A stretch of 64,000 bases of DNA from Terriglobus aquaticus. Lineage in GTDB: Bacteria; Acidobacteriota; Terriglobia; Terriglobales; Acidobacteriaceae. A program made the position numbers and the translations under genes. The notes under the pieces were generated by a model. It saw only the letters and a list, made by a program, of their open reading frames with translations, was not told the origin of the DNA and did no database searches. Below, piece after piece: positions 9,901 through 17,677 of this stretch (positions are counted from its first letter, which is position 1; each line of letters starts with the position of its first letter). Location: contig NZ_JAGSYB010000001.1 in assembly GCF_025685415.1 (NCBI RefSeq), forward strand, positions 1,302,001-1,366,000. The letters are read 5' to 3'.

Positions 9901-10147
9901 CATGGCAGTGCGTGAAGCGATCACCACATCGTGCCGGGTACGCCTCCGCCCCATCCTCATGACCTCCTTGGCCACTTGGATCGGTCTGCTTCCAATGGCC
10001 CTCAAGCTCGGGGAAGGCAGCGAAGCCTACGCGCCTTTGGCTCAGGCGCTTATCGGAGGCCTCACCGTCTCCGTAGTTCTCACAGTGTTTCTTGTCCCCG
10101 CCGGCTTCTTCCTCGTCTATCGAGACCAAGGCCCGACCATTTCGTGA
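6983..10147 (+). CDS. RND efflux permease, HAE1/AcrB-like
   Basis: 1054 aa inner-membrane proton-driven exporter, a normal length for the family. It has the amphipathic start GFSIRNPYLIVVLCL, two large periplasmic loops, twelve predicted membrane helices, and the repeat boundary near residue 545 where KLVLAAFGVVFLLSLLLF begins the second half. TM4 carries RLIDNSVVVLENIF, so the usual Asp-Asp pair of AcrB is Asp398-Asn399 here. The C-terminal half has GVVMLAGIALSNSILIVEFA. It completes the DUF190-TolC-HlyD-RND operon. Substrate unknown; the divergent CusRS-like pair hints at metals or toxic small molecules, but metal-binding Met residues were not verified. Confidence 0.94.
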   Translation: MSGFSIRNPYLIVVLCLVMMILGTVSAADMPVDMFPAVNLPVVAVATFYSGMPPAQIETNITYHLERQFTLASGIDHMESRSLPGVSLIRVYFRAGTDADADAATISSLAMSDLRDMPPGTYPPVILKQDAASIPVNLVTLSGSGLDESKLKDLGQNFVRNQLANVPGASVPQPFGGRWRQIMLYADPYKLEANQLSPMDVVRAVNDANVILPAGDVEIGRNDYDLYTNSMLGGASDIAQLPLKMVGQSPVRVGDVATAQDSFSRQFNVVRVNGQRAVYLPIFKAGADANTISIVEGVRATLKKLYDVPASLKTLVVFDQSRFVKTAITTLLHEGGIGLFLTCLMILVFLGSMRATLAVFFSIPLSLLTTFFVLKLTGSSINSMVLGGLALALSRLIDNSVVVLENIFRHLEGGEAPVVAAEKGGQEVALPVLAGTLTTVVVFFPVTMLYGVSRFLFSALALAVVISLFASYFVALTVVPLFCARFIKSPHGDVVHESAEAEHAISAAPSRRPSFGARFNASFTRGFDAMLHRYDASVNKVLEAPKLVLAAFGVVFLLSLLLFPLLGLSFFPRTDAGQFVINFKAPSGTKLTETEAEAAKIEGIVRGIVSKHDMGLAVTNIGVDPGFSALFTPNAATHTGFTQVALTEDHSVSSYAYIDRVKSALANQMPELQTFFSSGSLVDGVLNMGAPAPIDIRVAGNNINDDYATAQSIAEKVRRISGVADVYIPQDIDYPSLRIAVDRTRADELGLTEKEIVSNIITALTSNQMIAPSVWIDPKSGNNYFLTVQYKEGQVKSLEDLKAIPLHGRGITQPTRLDMVADIQQFKAPTELDHTQIRRFVDVYVRPQKESLNGIARQIDQIVASAHPPQGIDVTLTGSVNSMNASFRSFAIGLTLSVLLLFLILVAQFRSFIDPFIILLALPPGITGVIVALLLWGTTLNVMSLMGVVMLAGIALSNSILIVEFAHHLMKEGMAVREAITTSCRVRLRPILMTSLATWIGLLPMALKLGEGSEAYAPLAQALIGGLTVSVVLTVFLVPAGFFLVYRDQGPTIS

Positions 10148-10689
10148 CCGGCGCCATGCCTTTCATGGGGGAGTACCGCCGAGTTTCACAGACAACGAGC
10201 CGTCCGCGCCGTCAGTGTTTGCAAAGGTCTTCCTACCCTTATTGCTGCCCCGAACTGAGCCATGCGTTTGCAGCCTGTGTACCCCTCGGACCACGGTTGA
10301 CGAGCGTAGCGCAAAGCTGCCCGGAAACCGCTGACCGACGACAAACTGTAGCGGAGTTTGTGGCGGGTACCCGCCCAGACAGCTTTGGCCGGTGCGCATG
10401 AGCGGCGTAGATTCGCTCGGAACGGTCACTTTGTACGATTTGGAGCTGGGTTCAGATACAGCCTCCCCAATATGAGTGAGCCTCAATCCGCGACTGCAGG
10501 TTACAAACCGAGATGGGTCAATCGTTATCCACGAGAGAGGAGATGACATGAGAACAGGCCCTTCAGGCGACTCTGGCAATCGAATCGCATGTGGTGTCAT
10601 CCCTTCGAAGCGATGATGTACTGAGGGCTTTCTGAACAACTCCTCATCATTGTAAGAAGCCACGCACAATCGGCATCTCAGACGCGTAC
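10148..10689. other. Intergenic, nothing recognised
   Basis: About 540 bp between the efflux operon and a small leftward gene. The longest reading here is leftward, up to 168 codons, but it lacks a ribosome-binding site, any family pattern or plausible composition. Probably decayed or spacer DNA. Confidence 0.5.
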
Positions 10690-10956
10690 CTAAGTTCGTC
10701 GGAAGTCGACTTCGTGAGCGGCGATGGCTTCTTCAATCGTGGCAAAAGTTTGGGTGCGTTCGTCAGGCGCCTGCTCGAAGAGCAGTTCGAGATCTTGCTG
10801 CTCTCGCCACGAGTCCTCTTGCGCTGCCTTGAAAGGGGCGGGGTAGCTGTCTGCGCTCTGCACGCAATACCTCCGCCCCGGAAGAGTTTCGAAGCATTGG
10901 TACCTTGTCAGTCCCACGGCTGTTCGTTTCCACACGTCGACGCTCTTGTACAGCAT
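10690..10956 (-). CDS. Small hypothetical protein, 88 aa
   Basis: Soluble 88-aa protein. The first half (VDVWKRTAVGLTRYQCFETL, RRYCVQSADSYP) looks like a compact beta domain and the second half (QEDSWREQQDLELLFEQA, FATIEEAIAAHEVDF) is acidic and helical. No signal peptide or membrane segment. Codon usage and composition look genuine, unlike the decayed surroundings. It stands alone, so context gives no function. Confidence 0.6.
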   Translation of the reverse strand: MLYKSVDVWKRTAVGLTRYQCFETLPGRRYCVQSADSYPAPFKAAQEDSWREQQDLELLFEQAPDERTQTFATIEEAIAAHEVDFRRT

Positions 10957-11124
10957 TGCCGCCGATCATATTGGGGCTGGTGGGCGGAGGACCAGCAGAT
11001 CACCAACTGCCAACATCAGTACCTGTAAACGCCCTTATGGGAAGTTTGGCAGATGACACCAAGTTGAGACGACGGAAGCCCAGGGTCGATGCCCTGGGCT
11101 GCCGTGGTACACCGTGCGGCTTAC

Positions 11125-11774
11125 CTACGCAGCGAAGCGACGACGTGCTGCAACGATCACACCCAGGACACCGGTGCCGAGTAGAGCCAGGCTGGATTGC
11201 TCCGGGGTGGACAACGTTCACCGGCACTGCTGCAGACGCTGTCGTAAAGTCAATGCCCACCACCAAGTTGTTATTCGCCCCATCGTCGAAGCAGATGTTG
11301 CCACTCGGCGAGATGAAGCTGAGGCCGTCTATGCTCGCACCCCAGTACTGCCCCCCGTAGACAAGGCTGACGTTGTTTCCGTGACCAGTCCAGATTCCAT
11401 GCTCACCGGCAAACACGTGACCGTTCTTGCAACCTTTTGTTAGCACGGTCGAGAGTTGAGAGTCCGGGGTTGATGTCGCATCCTCCGCCTGCAACCGGAT
11501 TGGGGTCGTTGGGTAGCTCCGACAGAAAGAGTGTGTACGTCGTCGTGTTCGTGAGCACGCTGTAAGTGGCGGAGAACTTCTGCGAAAGGCGACCACAGGG
11601 ACCGGTGCCGCCAGCATCGTTCAGATGCAGGATGTAGTCGCCATAGTCATCGCCGGAGACGAAGTAGCCTGCGCAGTACCGTGCGATCCGGGTGAGTGGA
11701 ATGCTTTTGCGGTAAGGCACGACGAGCACAGTCAAGCTGAGCAGGAGAGAAGGATCGGCCACTTCAACAGCCAA
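11125..11774 (-). pseudogene. Frameshifted PEP-CTERM exported protein
   Basis: Three leftward reading frames join into one protein. The first (to about 11450) gives FVSGDDYGDYILHLNDAGG and TYTLFLSELPNDPN. The second (about 11450-11215) gives GCKNGHVFAGEHGIWTGHG and ISPSGNICFDDGANNN. The third ends in PEQSSLALLGTGVLGVIVAA followed by RRRFAA and a stop at 11125. The last piece is a standard PEP-CTERM tripartite sorting tail (PEx motif, membrane helix, Arg cluster). At least two frameshifts, and no clean N-terminus, mark it as a dead gene unless the assembly is in error. Such proteins are normally processed by an exosortase at the inner membrane and exported. Confidence 0.75.
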
Positions 11775-11864
11775 ATCCTTGCGCCTAGAGCCTGTCTAGC
11801 CCGAGCAATGGCGTGAACCTTGCCGTAAGCAGTCCATGCATTGTCTGCAGCCACATACCGCAAC

Positions 11865-12091
11865 TCGAATCTCGGGCGAGACTGTGAAAAACGTTCAGGA
11901 CTGGGTTCTCGGTGGGAGAGCTATGTGGACGTGTCCACGCGATCTTCGTGACGGAGTCTGCAGAGGTACCTTGGTCCGCCAACAAAACCTCCAGCGTGTC
12001 GGAGCGTTTGTCGCTGTCCACCTCGTAGGCAAACGTGATGGTCGTGGCGGGTCCAGAGAAAGGCGTCAGCTCAGAGGTGACAACCTGCTGG
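11865..12091 (-). pseudogene. Decayed exported-protein fragment
   Basis: Leftward open stretch that reads as real protein: QQVVTSELTPFSGPATTITF, then AYEVDSDKRSDTLEVLLADQ and SVTKIAWTRP. The composition resembles a jelly-roll segment of secreted bacterial proteins. No start, no complete domain and no ribosome-binding site are seen. It may be the upstream part of the frameshifted PEP-CTERM gene or a separate remnant. Confidence 0.45.
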
Positions 12092-12299
12092 TTCTCTTAC
12101 AGGTCATCCAGGAACAACCGGCATCGTGGTAGCTCCCACCTTCCTGATCGGTGTCACCGGCAACGTTCTTCCTCCTTTACGAGTTGTCGCTGCTTTTCTT
12201 GGATGAACCGGCTACACCCTCTCGCGAAGCAAAGTGAGCACCATGATGGCCGTCCGGGTCTTCCGAGCGGTACGGGCCTTCATGACGCACACCTCTGCA

Positions 12300-12532
12300 C
12301 ACCAATGCTCTCATTGCCGCCGTTCTGCTATCGACGCCATCTTCGTCTCCCACAAGGGCGCCGCTGCCGCCCTGGGCATCAGTTTCCGCGCCGTTTGCCT
12401 ACCTCATTGCTGAAGGCGATTTGAAGATCCGGAAGCTGGGAGCCGGCACCATGATCGCCGTGGGAAGACCTCCACCGCTTTGCTCGCACTCCGCACCGCG
12501 AAGGATCAGCCCAGACAAGCGGGCAGCCTAAG
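12300..12532 (+). pseudogene. Broken excisionase-like HTH gene
   Basis: Three rightward frame segments join into a MerR/excisionase-type (HTH_17) domain: HKGAAAALGISFRAV, then YLIAEGDLKIRKLGAGTMIA, then DLHRFARTP. The frame breaks fall near 12400 and 12467. The pattern (A-A-ALGIS-x-R, YLI-EG-LK-R-LG) parallels the intact excisionase-like gene at the far end of the neighbouring element (RRAAAFALSLSLRSIDYLLA). It lies just outside the left attachment repeat and is probably a relic of an earlier integrated element or decayed chromosomal regulator. Confidence 0.55.
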
Positions 12533-12553
12533 CGTTCCATCCTCCCTCCAGCC

Positions 12554-12579
12554 GAGCCCAGCCCTCAATGGCTGGGCTC
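12554..12579 (+). terminator. Hairpin terminator
   Basis: Perfect 10-bp stem GAGCCCAGCC / GGCTGGGCTC around a 6-nt loop, followed by CTTCGTTC. It is downstream of the broken excisionase-like gene and could also act leftward. Confidence 0.5.
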
Positions 12580-12625
12580 CTTCGTTCAGGAGCAGAGGTG
12601 TCCCCGCTGGTGTAACCAAGACTAA

Positions 12626-12645
12626 GGCCAGCCCCTCGGCTGGCC
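12626..12645 (-). terminator. Hairpin, likely original tRNA-Lys terminator
   Basis: Read leftward, an 8-bp stem GGCCAGCC / GGCTGGCC is followed by TTAGTCTTGGTT. It sits 17 bp beyond the left copy of the tRNA 3' end, so before integration it would have followed the tRNA-Lys gene. It was carried 15.6 kb away by the insertion (inference). Confidence 0.5.
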
Positions 12646-12662
12646 CGTAAGTCCTCATTTAG

Positions 12663-12711
12663 TGGTGAGAGCTCTGGGGCTCGAACCCAGGACCAGCGCC
12701 TTAAAAGGGCG
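12663..12711. repeat. Left attachment repeat (attL), 49 bp
   Basis: Exact copy of the 49 bp at 28254-28302, from the CCA end through the TTT anticodon loop of tRNA-Lys read on the minus strand. Beyond it the sequence no longer resembles a tRNA, so this is a fragment left by site-specific integration. Confidence 0.9.
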
Positions 12712-12859
12712 CTTAGGCACTTCAGGACTATGCATCGTCGTGCAGCACAACCCCTCACATGCATGTCCCTAGACACTGCGTATTTACTGAACATTATCGC
12801 TGATGCAGTCTGCATAGCAGCGCATCACCACTTGTACACAAGCAATCGCGCTCAGACGA

Positions 12860-12882
12860 TTTTGTATCCCCGCGTATCCCCG
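12860..12882 (+). promoter_or_regulatory. Candidate integrase arm-type sites
   Basis: TTTTGTATCCCCGC (12860-12873) is followed at once by GTATCCCCG (12874-12882), just upstream of the integrase start. The same 14-mer recurs 62 bp inside the right attachment repeat at 28179-28192. Matching short motifs near both ends are what a lambda-type integrase needs as arm sites; they may also regulate int. Inference from position. Confidence 0.5.
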
Positions 12883-12900
12883 AGCGTATACCATCGCCTC

Positions 12901-14037
12901 ATGGCAAAGCCGAAGGCGAAGGTCGAAGGTGTCTACGAAAAGAACCCAGGAAGCGGCGTCTGGTACACCCGCCTCCGCGTAAACGGCAAGCTGGTTCGCA
13001 AGAGGATTGGCAGCTACAAGGACGCGAAGGAATACATCGAGAAAGCCCGTACCATCCGCAACACAGGCGCTGGGATCATCCCACAGACCGCGAAGCGCCC
13101 TGCCATGACGTTGGGTGAATTGGACAGGGTTGGAGGCTCCGTCACCCTTGGCAAACTCTGTGACGACTGGCTCCGGTACATCAAGGCGCATCCTCTGGAA
13201 TACAAGGATCAACGCAATCCGCCCTATCGGATCGGCCTCATCAAGGAAGCCTTTGGCGACTTGCCGGCCGGGTCGATCCGTCCCCCGCAAATTGCAGACT
13301 GGCTCGACGAGATGGCGAAAGACAGGGCTCCTGCCACCATCAACCGACTCAAGACCACCTGGTCAGCAATCTTTAGGTACGGCAAGGAACGGGGACACGT
13401 CGAGACGAACCCGGCTCGGGATGTGAAGCTGAGAAGAGTTGGCGGCGGTGTCATCCGTTGGCTTAAGCCAGAGGAAGAAGCTCGTCTCAGAGCGGTGCTG
13501 CAGAAGGCAGTAGACGACTGCCCTTCCCAGAAGCCGGGGATCCGTAACCGACTCTTGCACCACATCCTTGAGTTCGACATTTCCATCGGTACGGGGATGC
13601 GCAAGAGTGAGCAGTACGGGCTGCTCTGGTCAGACGTAGACCTGGAACACAAGATGATCACGGCGAGAGACACAAAGAATGGCGAGACACGCCACATCCC
13701 CATGATCAAAAGCGTTCATGCTGCATTCTTGCAGTTGGACGCCATGCGCCTCAAGCGAAAGAACCGCTCTAGCAAAAAGCCGAACCAATCCCCTGCCGAA
13801 TCCGTGTTTGGGCTTGCCGACAACAAAAAGTGGTGGCTGGCAGCACTCAAAGCAGCGAAGATCGAGAACTACCGCTGGCATGACAATAGGCACACGTTCT
13901 GTTCCCGCCTCGCTCAGAAGGGCGCCAGCCTCAAGGTGATCCAGGAGGCAGCCGGACACAAAACGATTCAGATGTCAGCGCGATATGCGCACCTGCACAA
14001 ATCCCACCTTGCAGATGCCATGTCTGTGCTTGATTGA
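12901..14037 (+). CDS. Tyrosine recombinase / phage integrase
   Basis: 378-aa site-specific recombinase that inserts and excises the element at tRNA-Lys. It has a basic N-terminal region (KPKAKVEGVYEKNPGSGVWY, an AP2-like arm-binding fold), a core-binding SAM-like domain (about residues 80-170) and a catalytic domain. Active-site residues visible are Arg234 in GTGMRKSE, His327-x-x-Arg330 in HDNRHTF, the GHKTIQMSARYAH box, and nucleophile Tyr362. The ATG at 12901 is chosen because upstream in-frame codons run through the candidate arm sites. Integrity of all motifs suggests an active enzyme. Confidence 0.95.
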   Translation: MAKPKAKVEGVYEKNPGSGVWYTRLRVNGKLVRKRIGSYKDAKEYIEKARTIRNTGAGIIPQTAKRPAMTLGELDRVGGSVTLGKLCDDWLRYIKAHPLEYKDQRNPPYRIGLIKEAFGDLPAGSIRPPQIADWLDEMAKDRAPATINRLKTTWSAIFRYGKERGHVETNPARDVKLRRVGGGVIRWLKPEEEARLRAVLQKAVDDCPSQKPGIRNRLLHHILEFDISIGTGMRKSEQYGLLWSDVDLEHKMITARDTKNGETRHIPMIKSVHAAFLQLDAMRLKRKNRSSKKPNQSPAESVFGLADNKKWWLAALKAAKIENYRWHDNRHTFCSRLAQKGASLKVIQEAAGHKTIQMSARYAHLHKSHLADAMSVLD

Positions 14038-14056
14038 AGAGATTCGGCTCATCTGA

Positions 14057-14734
14057 TCACGTCAGCTCGTTGTAACCCGGTGGCCCGTCAAGGAAGAGTT
14101 GATAGTTGCCAAGCCGGTAACAGAAGTGTGTCCTGTGCTCCCGATCAGTAAGCGTATCCGCATACTTAATTGCGCCATACAGAAATAGGCGGTTTAGGCC
14201 AGCTTCGAAATGCGTGCTGCTGCCGTCGAACTTTCCGTATACGCCGAAGCTGTCGAAGAGTCCTATCTGATCTCTGCCGCCAGGAGCAATCCATCTCGCA
14301 TTCACAAGCTGGCCGCCTTCTGCGAAGCCATAACCATATCGTGGCGGCTCAGGAAGAGTGGAGCCGATGGCTATCAGCTGCCCTGTGATGAGGGGATCCA
14401 ACCAGATGACCTTCGCGGGTGTCTTCCCTGCATTCCTAAGCCAAAAGCTGAAGCCTTGAATTAGATCGCCTTCCCACTCGACTAGCAACCAAGGCCGCTC
14501 AGAGTTGACTAGAATCTCCGCGCTCTTCAGTGCTGCTTCTGCTGAATCCGCCGCTGCCTTTGCCGCGCGTGAGTTCGCTCTCAATGTCAGGAGTAGCAAA
14601 GGAACGCCGATAATTGTGACCACCATCTGCACAACAGCAGCGGCCACCTGAATTGTTGGCGCATTCCAATAGACCCACAACCAAAAGCAATGCCACATGG
14701 GCGAAGCGTACACAGGGCCAGAAGTGCCATGCAA
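14057..14734 (-). CDS. Membrane protein of the 'ERPW' type
   Basis: 225 aa. One strong membrane segment (about residues 28-52, VAAAVVQMVVTIIGVPLLLL) is followed by a short Ala-rich helix (RAAKAAADSAEAALKSAEIL), the motif NSERPWLLVEW, and a beta-rich extracytoplasmic domain with LRNAGKTPAKV and a terminal FLYGAIKYADTLTD strand pair. AGGAAAAA lies upstream of the ATG. The same architecture recurs at 56996-57856 in the chromosome. Function unknown; it is convergent with the integrase gene. Confidence 0.75.
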   Translation of the reverse strand: MHGTSGPVYASPMWHCFWLWVYWNAPTIQVAAAVVQMVVTIIGVPLLLLTLRANSRAAKAAADSAEAALKSAEILVNSERPWLLVEWEGDLIQGFSFWLRNAGKTPAKVIWLDPLITGQLIAIGSTLPEPPRYGYGFAEGGQLVNARWIAPGGRDQIGLFDSFGVYGKFDGSSTHFEAGLNRLFLYGAIKYADTLTDREHRTHFCYRLGNYQLFLDGPPGYNELT

Positions 14735-14893
14735 ATTTTTCCTGCATTAAGGCTCAGCCTTCGAACACAGACTTTTTTTTGCCGCGTGTTTGCTGCACTC
14801 AGGTGGGTTTTCCAGACGGGAAAAAATCCCTTGATCTAGATTTCAGCCATGTTCACAGAGAGACTCTGTTCATGATCACTTGGGAGCCTCTCG

Positions 14894-15115
14894 ATGCAAT
14901 TGACTAGCTACTCTGATTTGTCTGCCAACCTCAACCGGGCTGCTGCCCTCTGCGCCTCATTGGAGGCAGAACGGCAACGCCTCTTCGCAATCCTCAGCAA
15001 TCGCTCACACACCCGCCGTGAGGCCGCTGCGTATGGTCGCGTTCGTGCCAACTTGGACCAGCTGAATGCCGTCTTCTGCTGGGATGTCGACTTCAACGAA
15101 ATGCCAACCGCTTAG
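14894..15115 (+). CDS. Small hypothetical protein, 73 aa
   Basis: 73-aa mostly helical soluble protein (NLNRAAALCASLEAERQRLF, REAAAYGRVRANLDQLNAVF) with a tail FCWDVDFNEMPTA. GGGAG-type site ahead of the ATG. The next small gene starts 7 bp after its stop, so the two form a unit ending at the strong hairpin at 15408-15462. No known family recognised. Confidence 0.65.
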   Translation: MQLTSYSDLSANLNRAAALCASLEAERQRLFAILSNRSHTRREAAAYGRVRANLDQLNAVFCWDVDFNEMPTA

Positions 15116-15122
15116 GAGACCC

Positions 15123-15404
15123 ATGGAAAACAACTTTCTCATAGCTATTTTCCGAATCGCAGAGCAGACAGGGAGCACTGAGCAGAATAAAGCGAAGTAC
15201 ATTGGCCTGGTGCCCAGCGAAAATCCCAACACCTGTCCGATCTACTACTTGAGTGACACGCTTTTCGGCCTGCGCGAGAAGATGACCGAGCGTGTAATCA
15301 AATGGGATGAAGTAGAACGTGCGCTCTCAAAGGGTGGGGAGTTTTACATACCTCGCCCCATGTCGATTTCACAAGGCGCGATAGATAAGCTCAAGGGAGC
15401 TTAA
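15123..15404 (+). CDS. Small hypothetical protein, 93 aa
   Basis: 93 aa. Start ATG 15123 with TAGGAG at the right distance; a longer frame upstream overlaps the previous gene and is rejected. Contains NNFLIAIFRIAEQTGSTEQN, YIGLVPSENPNTCPIYYLSD and a basic end (SISQGAIDKLKGA). No membrane segment or known motif. Likely co-transcribed with the 73-aa gene, with a factor-independent terminator directly downstream. Confidence 0.65.
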   Translation: MENNFLIAIFRIAEQTGSTEQNKAKYIGLVPSENPNTCPIYYLSDTLFGLREKMTERVIKWDEVERALSKGGEFYIPRPMSISQGAIDKLKGA

Positions 15405-15407
15405 CCC

Positions 15408-15462
15408 ACACCCAAAAAGCCCCTCTGAGTCCATGACGGATTCAGAGGGGCTTTTTGGGTGT
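15408..15462. terminator. Strong bidirectional terminator
   Basis: A 21-bp stem (ACACCCAAAAAGCCCCTCTG plus A on the left arm) closes over a 13-nt loop, with A-tract and T-tract flanks so it can end transcription from both sides. It separates the rightward 93-aa gene from the leftward 80-aa gene. Confidence 0.9.
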
Positions 15463-15470
15463 TGTTAGCT

Positions 15471-15713
15471 CTACGTGTCGAAGGCGAGTCTGCGAACCGC
15501 CTTCACTTCCTGCCGTGCTTCCCACCTGTCGATCATGGAATGGCCACAGCGGTTGCCGTGGGCTTCGCATTCCTTGGCGCCACGGTTCCAAGAGGGACTG
15601 CTTTGAGGATCCTGCCGCTCAGACCACGTACAGGTGCGTAGACGGGAGCGGTAGCGCTCACGGGCGACTGCACGAGCGAAACGACGCTCGGCACGGGTAG
15701 ACGGATGACGCAT
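15471..15713 (-). CDS. Small Cys/His-containing basic protein, 80 aa
   Basis: 80 aa, strongly basic start (RHPSTRAERRFARAVARERY) then a Cys/His stretch (CTWSERQ, CEAHGNRCGH) that could bind a metal. The ATG at 15713 has GGAGG nine bases upstream, which decides the start against the longer frame to 15812. Its 3' end abuts the bidirectional terminator. Possibly a small phage-type DNA-binding protein; no family name can be given. Confidence 0.5.
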   Translation of the reverse strand: MRHPSTRAERRFARAVARERYRSRLRTCTWSERQDPQSSPSWNRGAKECEAHGNRCGHSMIDRWEARQEVKAVRRLAFDT

Positions 15714-15800
15714 GGTGGCCGGCCTCCAGATCCGGTATGTCACGGGTGCGTCATCGCTCTCTTTCCTCACAGTTTTCGTGATTGATGGTACGCTGCGCAA

Positions 15801-16070
15801 ATGCTGCAACATCTGCTTACGTTGTCTTCTGCCTCAGCAGGTTTAGCCTCTTGGTTCTCAGTCCTAATCGCAGCGGCGGGACTCTTCTATCAGAACGCAA
15901 GAGCATTGCCTGCGGAAGCAAACTGGCCACGTGCTATGGTCTACATCACCTATTTGACGATGCTAGCGGTGCTGGTCTCTCCAGGTGGCACGTCCATAAA
16001 GAGTACAGCCAACTTCTTAGTGATCACCGGATTTGTGTGGATGTTCTATACCGGATTCGGTCGACGGTGA
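15801..16070 (+). CDS. Small membrane protein, 89 aa
   Basis: 89 aa with about three hydrophobic segments (SAGLASWFSVLIAAAGLFYQ, MVYITYLTMLAVLVS, FLVITGFVWMFYTGFG). No clear ribosome-binding site. Its last 54 bp overlap the 3' end of the convergent membrane-protein gene, so one of the two termini may be altered. Function unknown. Confidence 0.45.
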   Translation: MLQHLLTLSSASAGLASWFSVLIAAAGLFYQNARALPAEANWPRAMVYITYLTMLAVLVSPGGTSIKSTANFLVITGFVWMFYTGFGRR

Positions 16071-17051
16071 ATGCGCTTCTGCTGAAGGTTCAGCTTTGGG
16101 GGTAGCCGGCAGAAAAACGCTCGGCTTTGCTATCGCGAAGTCATAGTGGACTAGTGCGACCGCAGAACGAGGCAAAAATGTGGCCCTTTCTTCTCCCTTT
16201 CCCACAAGGAAGTAGCCCGCATCAGTCTCTGAGAGCAGGAAGCAGGATACTCGCGCGTTCGGGAGTACCGCAGAATCTTTACTGAGGACGATAGTGATCG
16301 GAATGGGCTCCCCGCCGCCCCAAGCGGTTTTTATATGTGGGTAGAAGTACCGTGAAAAGATGAACAGTGCGAGAAGGAATTCCAAAGGAAGGCGTTTCCA
16401 CCTGCCTTCAGGTGTTTGGTGTGTCATCTCATAGAAGACAACGGCTGAAATCCCTGTGATCCACAAGGTCAGGGATGTCGGCGTGAAAACGCCCCGCAGC
16501 ACTAGGCTTTCGCCCGATGTATAGAAGCCGAAGCAGATCAATGAGCTCAGCACAAAAGCGCTCACCTTTCTAAATCTTGCCTTTTCGAAGACAAACAAAT
16601 GAAAGGCGACCACGCTGAATGCTGCTATATACAGAGCAGTCTTCCAGCTAAAGGGACTTGACTTCACTTCGTCGAAATTGAAGACGGCCCAAGAGAAGAA
16701 GTAAAGAAAATTGGACGCGAGAATGATGCCGTAGTACCACCGTAGGAGTGCTTCCCATGGCTGCACCTCCTTCATCTTCTCTCGCGTTCGTACTTTCACT
16801 TCTTTGAGGATCGCGACTGGAATGAAGAGCAGAAACGCGAACCAAAGGCCAGCCGCCAGGATGTGTGGGCGTAATGGATTTCCCTCAGAGAATCCATAGC
16901 GGAAGCTGTGCAGTGATGTGATGAGAAAACCGAAAGCGTAAAGGCCAAAAACACTCGCAGCCAGCAACTTAGAAAGGCTTTCGAGAGACGAACCTGTCAC
17001 TCGACGTGCAAGAGCATCGCTCTGATCATCCGCCTGTACGATCTCACTCAC
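16017..17051 (-). CDS. Multi-pass membrane protein, 344 aa
   Basis: GTG start preceded by GGAGGAGAG. About eight hydrophobic segments between residues 30 and 245 (for example LLAASVFGLYAFGFLITSLH, ILAAGLWFAFLLFIPVAIL, ILASNFLYFFSWAVF, LTLWITGISAVVFYEM, FLLALFIFSRYFY). A soluble C-terminal part has IPITIVLSKDSAVLPNARVS. The tail is rich in Pro, Ser, Glu and His. No catalytic motif is seen. A zinc-ribbon-like gene follows upstream on the same strand. Cargo of the element with unknown role. Confidence 0.7.
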   Translation of the reverse strand: MSEIVQADDQSDALARRVTGSSLESLSKLLAASVFGLYAFGFLITSLHSFRYGFSEGNPLRPHILAAGLWFAFLLFIPVAILKEVKVRTREKMKEVQPWEALLRWYYGIILASNFLYFFSWAVFNFDEVKSSPFSWKTALYIAAFSVVAFHLFVFEKARFRKVSAFVLSSLICFGFYTSGESLVLRGVFTPTSLTLWITGISAVVFYEMTHQTPEGRWKRLPLEFLLALFIFSRYFYPHIKTAWGGGEPIPITIVLSKDSAVLPNARVSCFLLSETDAGYFLVGKGEERATFLPRSAVALVHYDFAIAKPSVFLPATPKAEPSAEAHSPSTESGIEHPHKSGDH

Positions 17052-17073
17052 CGTGCTCTCTCCTCCTTACTGT

Positions 17074-17487
17074 TCACCTCTTCTTATCACTTCGTCGCTT
17101 CCGCAGCCTTTCGTACTGCCCATCGTTCAACCTGAGACACACCATTCCCTTCCTAGAGGAGAACAGCGCGCGCTCTAGCTGGCGCTCCGCGTGCATCGGT
17201 TGGTAGCTAGCATTAACGATCCTGTAGAGCGGTTCCTGAGTCTTGTACCGGCCTGTCCAGGGCAGAGGCGTCATGCCGTCTTTCTCCAGGAAGCCCACAT
17301 GGTAGCTGTCGGTCGCCAGATCGAACGTGAACGCCATGATTACCGTCTTGAGATCCTGCTCCATGCAGCGGAGGCAGAGACGGGCGCCTACTGCCCCATC
17401 ATCTCTTGACGGCAGGATGTTCCTGCATCGGCAGCAGACCTTGCCGGCCTCGATCTGCCGGATTGTGGATGCTCTCGGGCCGCCCAT
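17074..17487 (-). CDS. Zinc-ribbon-like hypothetical protein, 137 aa
   Basis: 137 aa. Near the N-terminus VCCRCRNILPS and LCLRCMEQD form two CxxC pairs that could chelate zinc. The middle part (FTFDLATDSYHVGFLEKDGM) is beta-rich and the C-terminus is basic (RLRKRRSDKKR). It lies 22 bp upstream of the multi-pass membrane protein on the same strand, so the two may be co-transcribed. Possibly a nucleic-acid-binding small protein. Confidence 0.65.
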   Translation of the reverse strand: MGGPRASTIRQIEAGKVCCRCRNILPSRDDGAVGARLCLRCMEQDLKTVIMAFTFDLATDSYHVGFLEKDGMTPLPWTGRYKTQEPLYRIVNASYQPMHAERQLERALFSSRKGMVCLRLNDGQYERLRKRRSDKKR

Positions 17488-17677
17488 GATCGGCAGTATA
17501 GGCGAAGGTTTAGCGAAACCCGTTGGCTGTCCACCGGCTACAGTGGAAAACTAGACAGAAATTTTCCTATTGCACCTGAGCCGGTGCATAAAGCGAATGT
17601 GCAAGGTGTACCTATAGGTTGTGGGTATCGAGAGGCCACCCACGACTTGTGCGGTACGACTATCAGAAGGTGGGAGT

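Noticed and set aside
10163-10669. Leftward 168-codon open frame
   Set aside because: No ribosome-binding site or domain, Ser/Pro/Arg-rich composition typical of a chance frame; treated as non-coding.
12663-12711. Second tRNA-Lys gene at the left end
   Set aside because: Only the 3' part from the anticodon stem to CCA matches; the 5' half is missing, so it is an attachment-site fragment.
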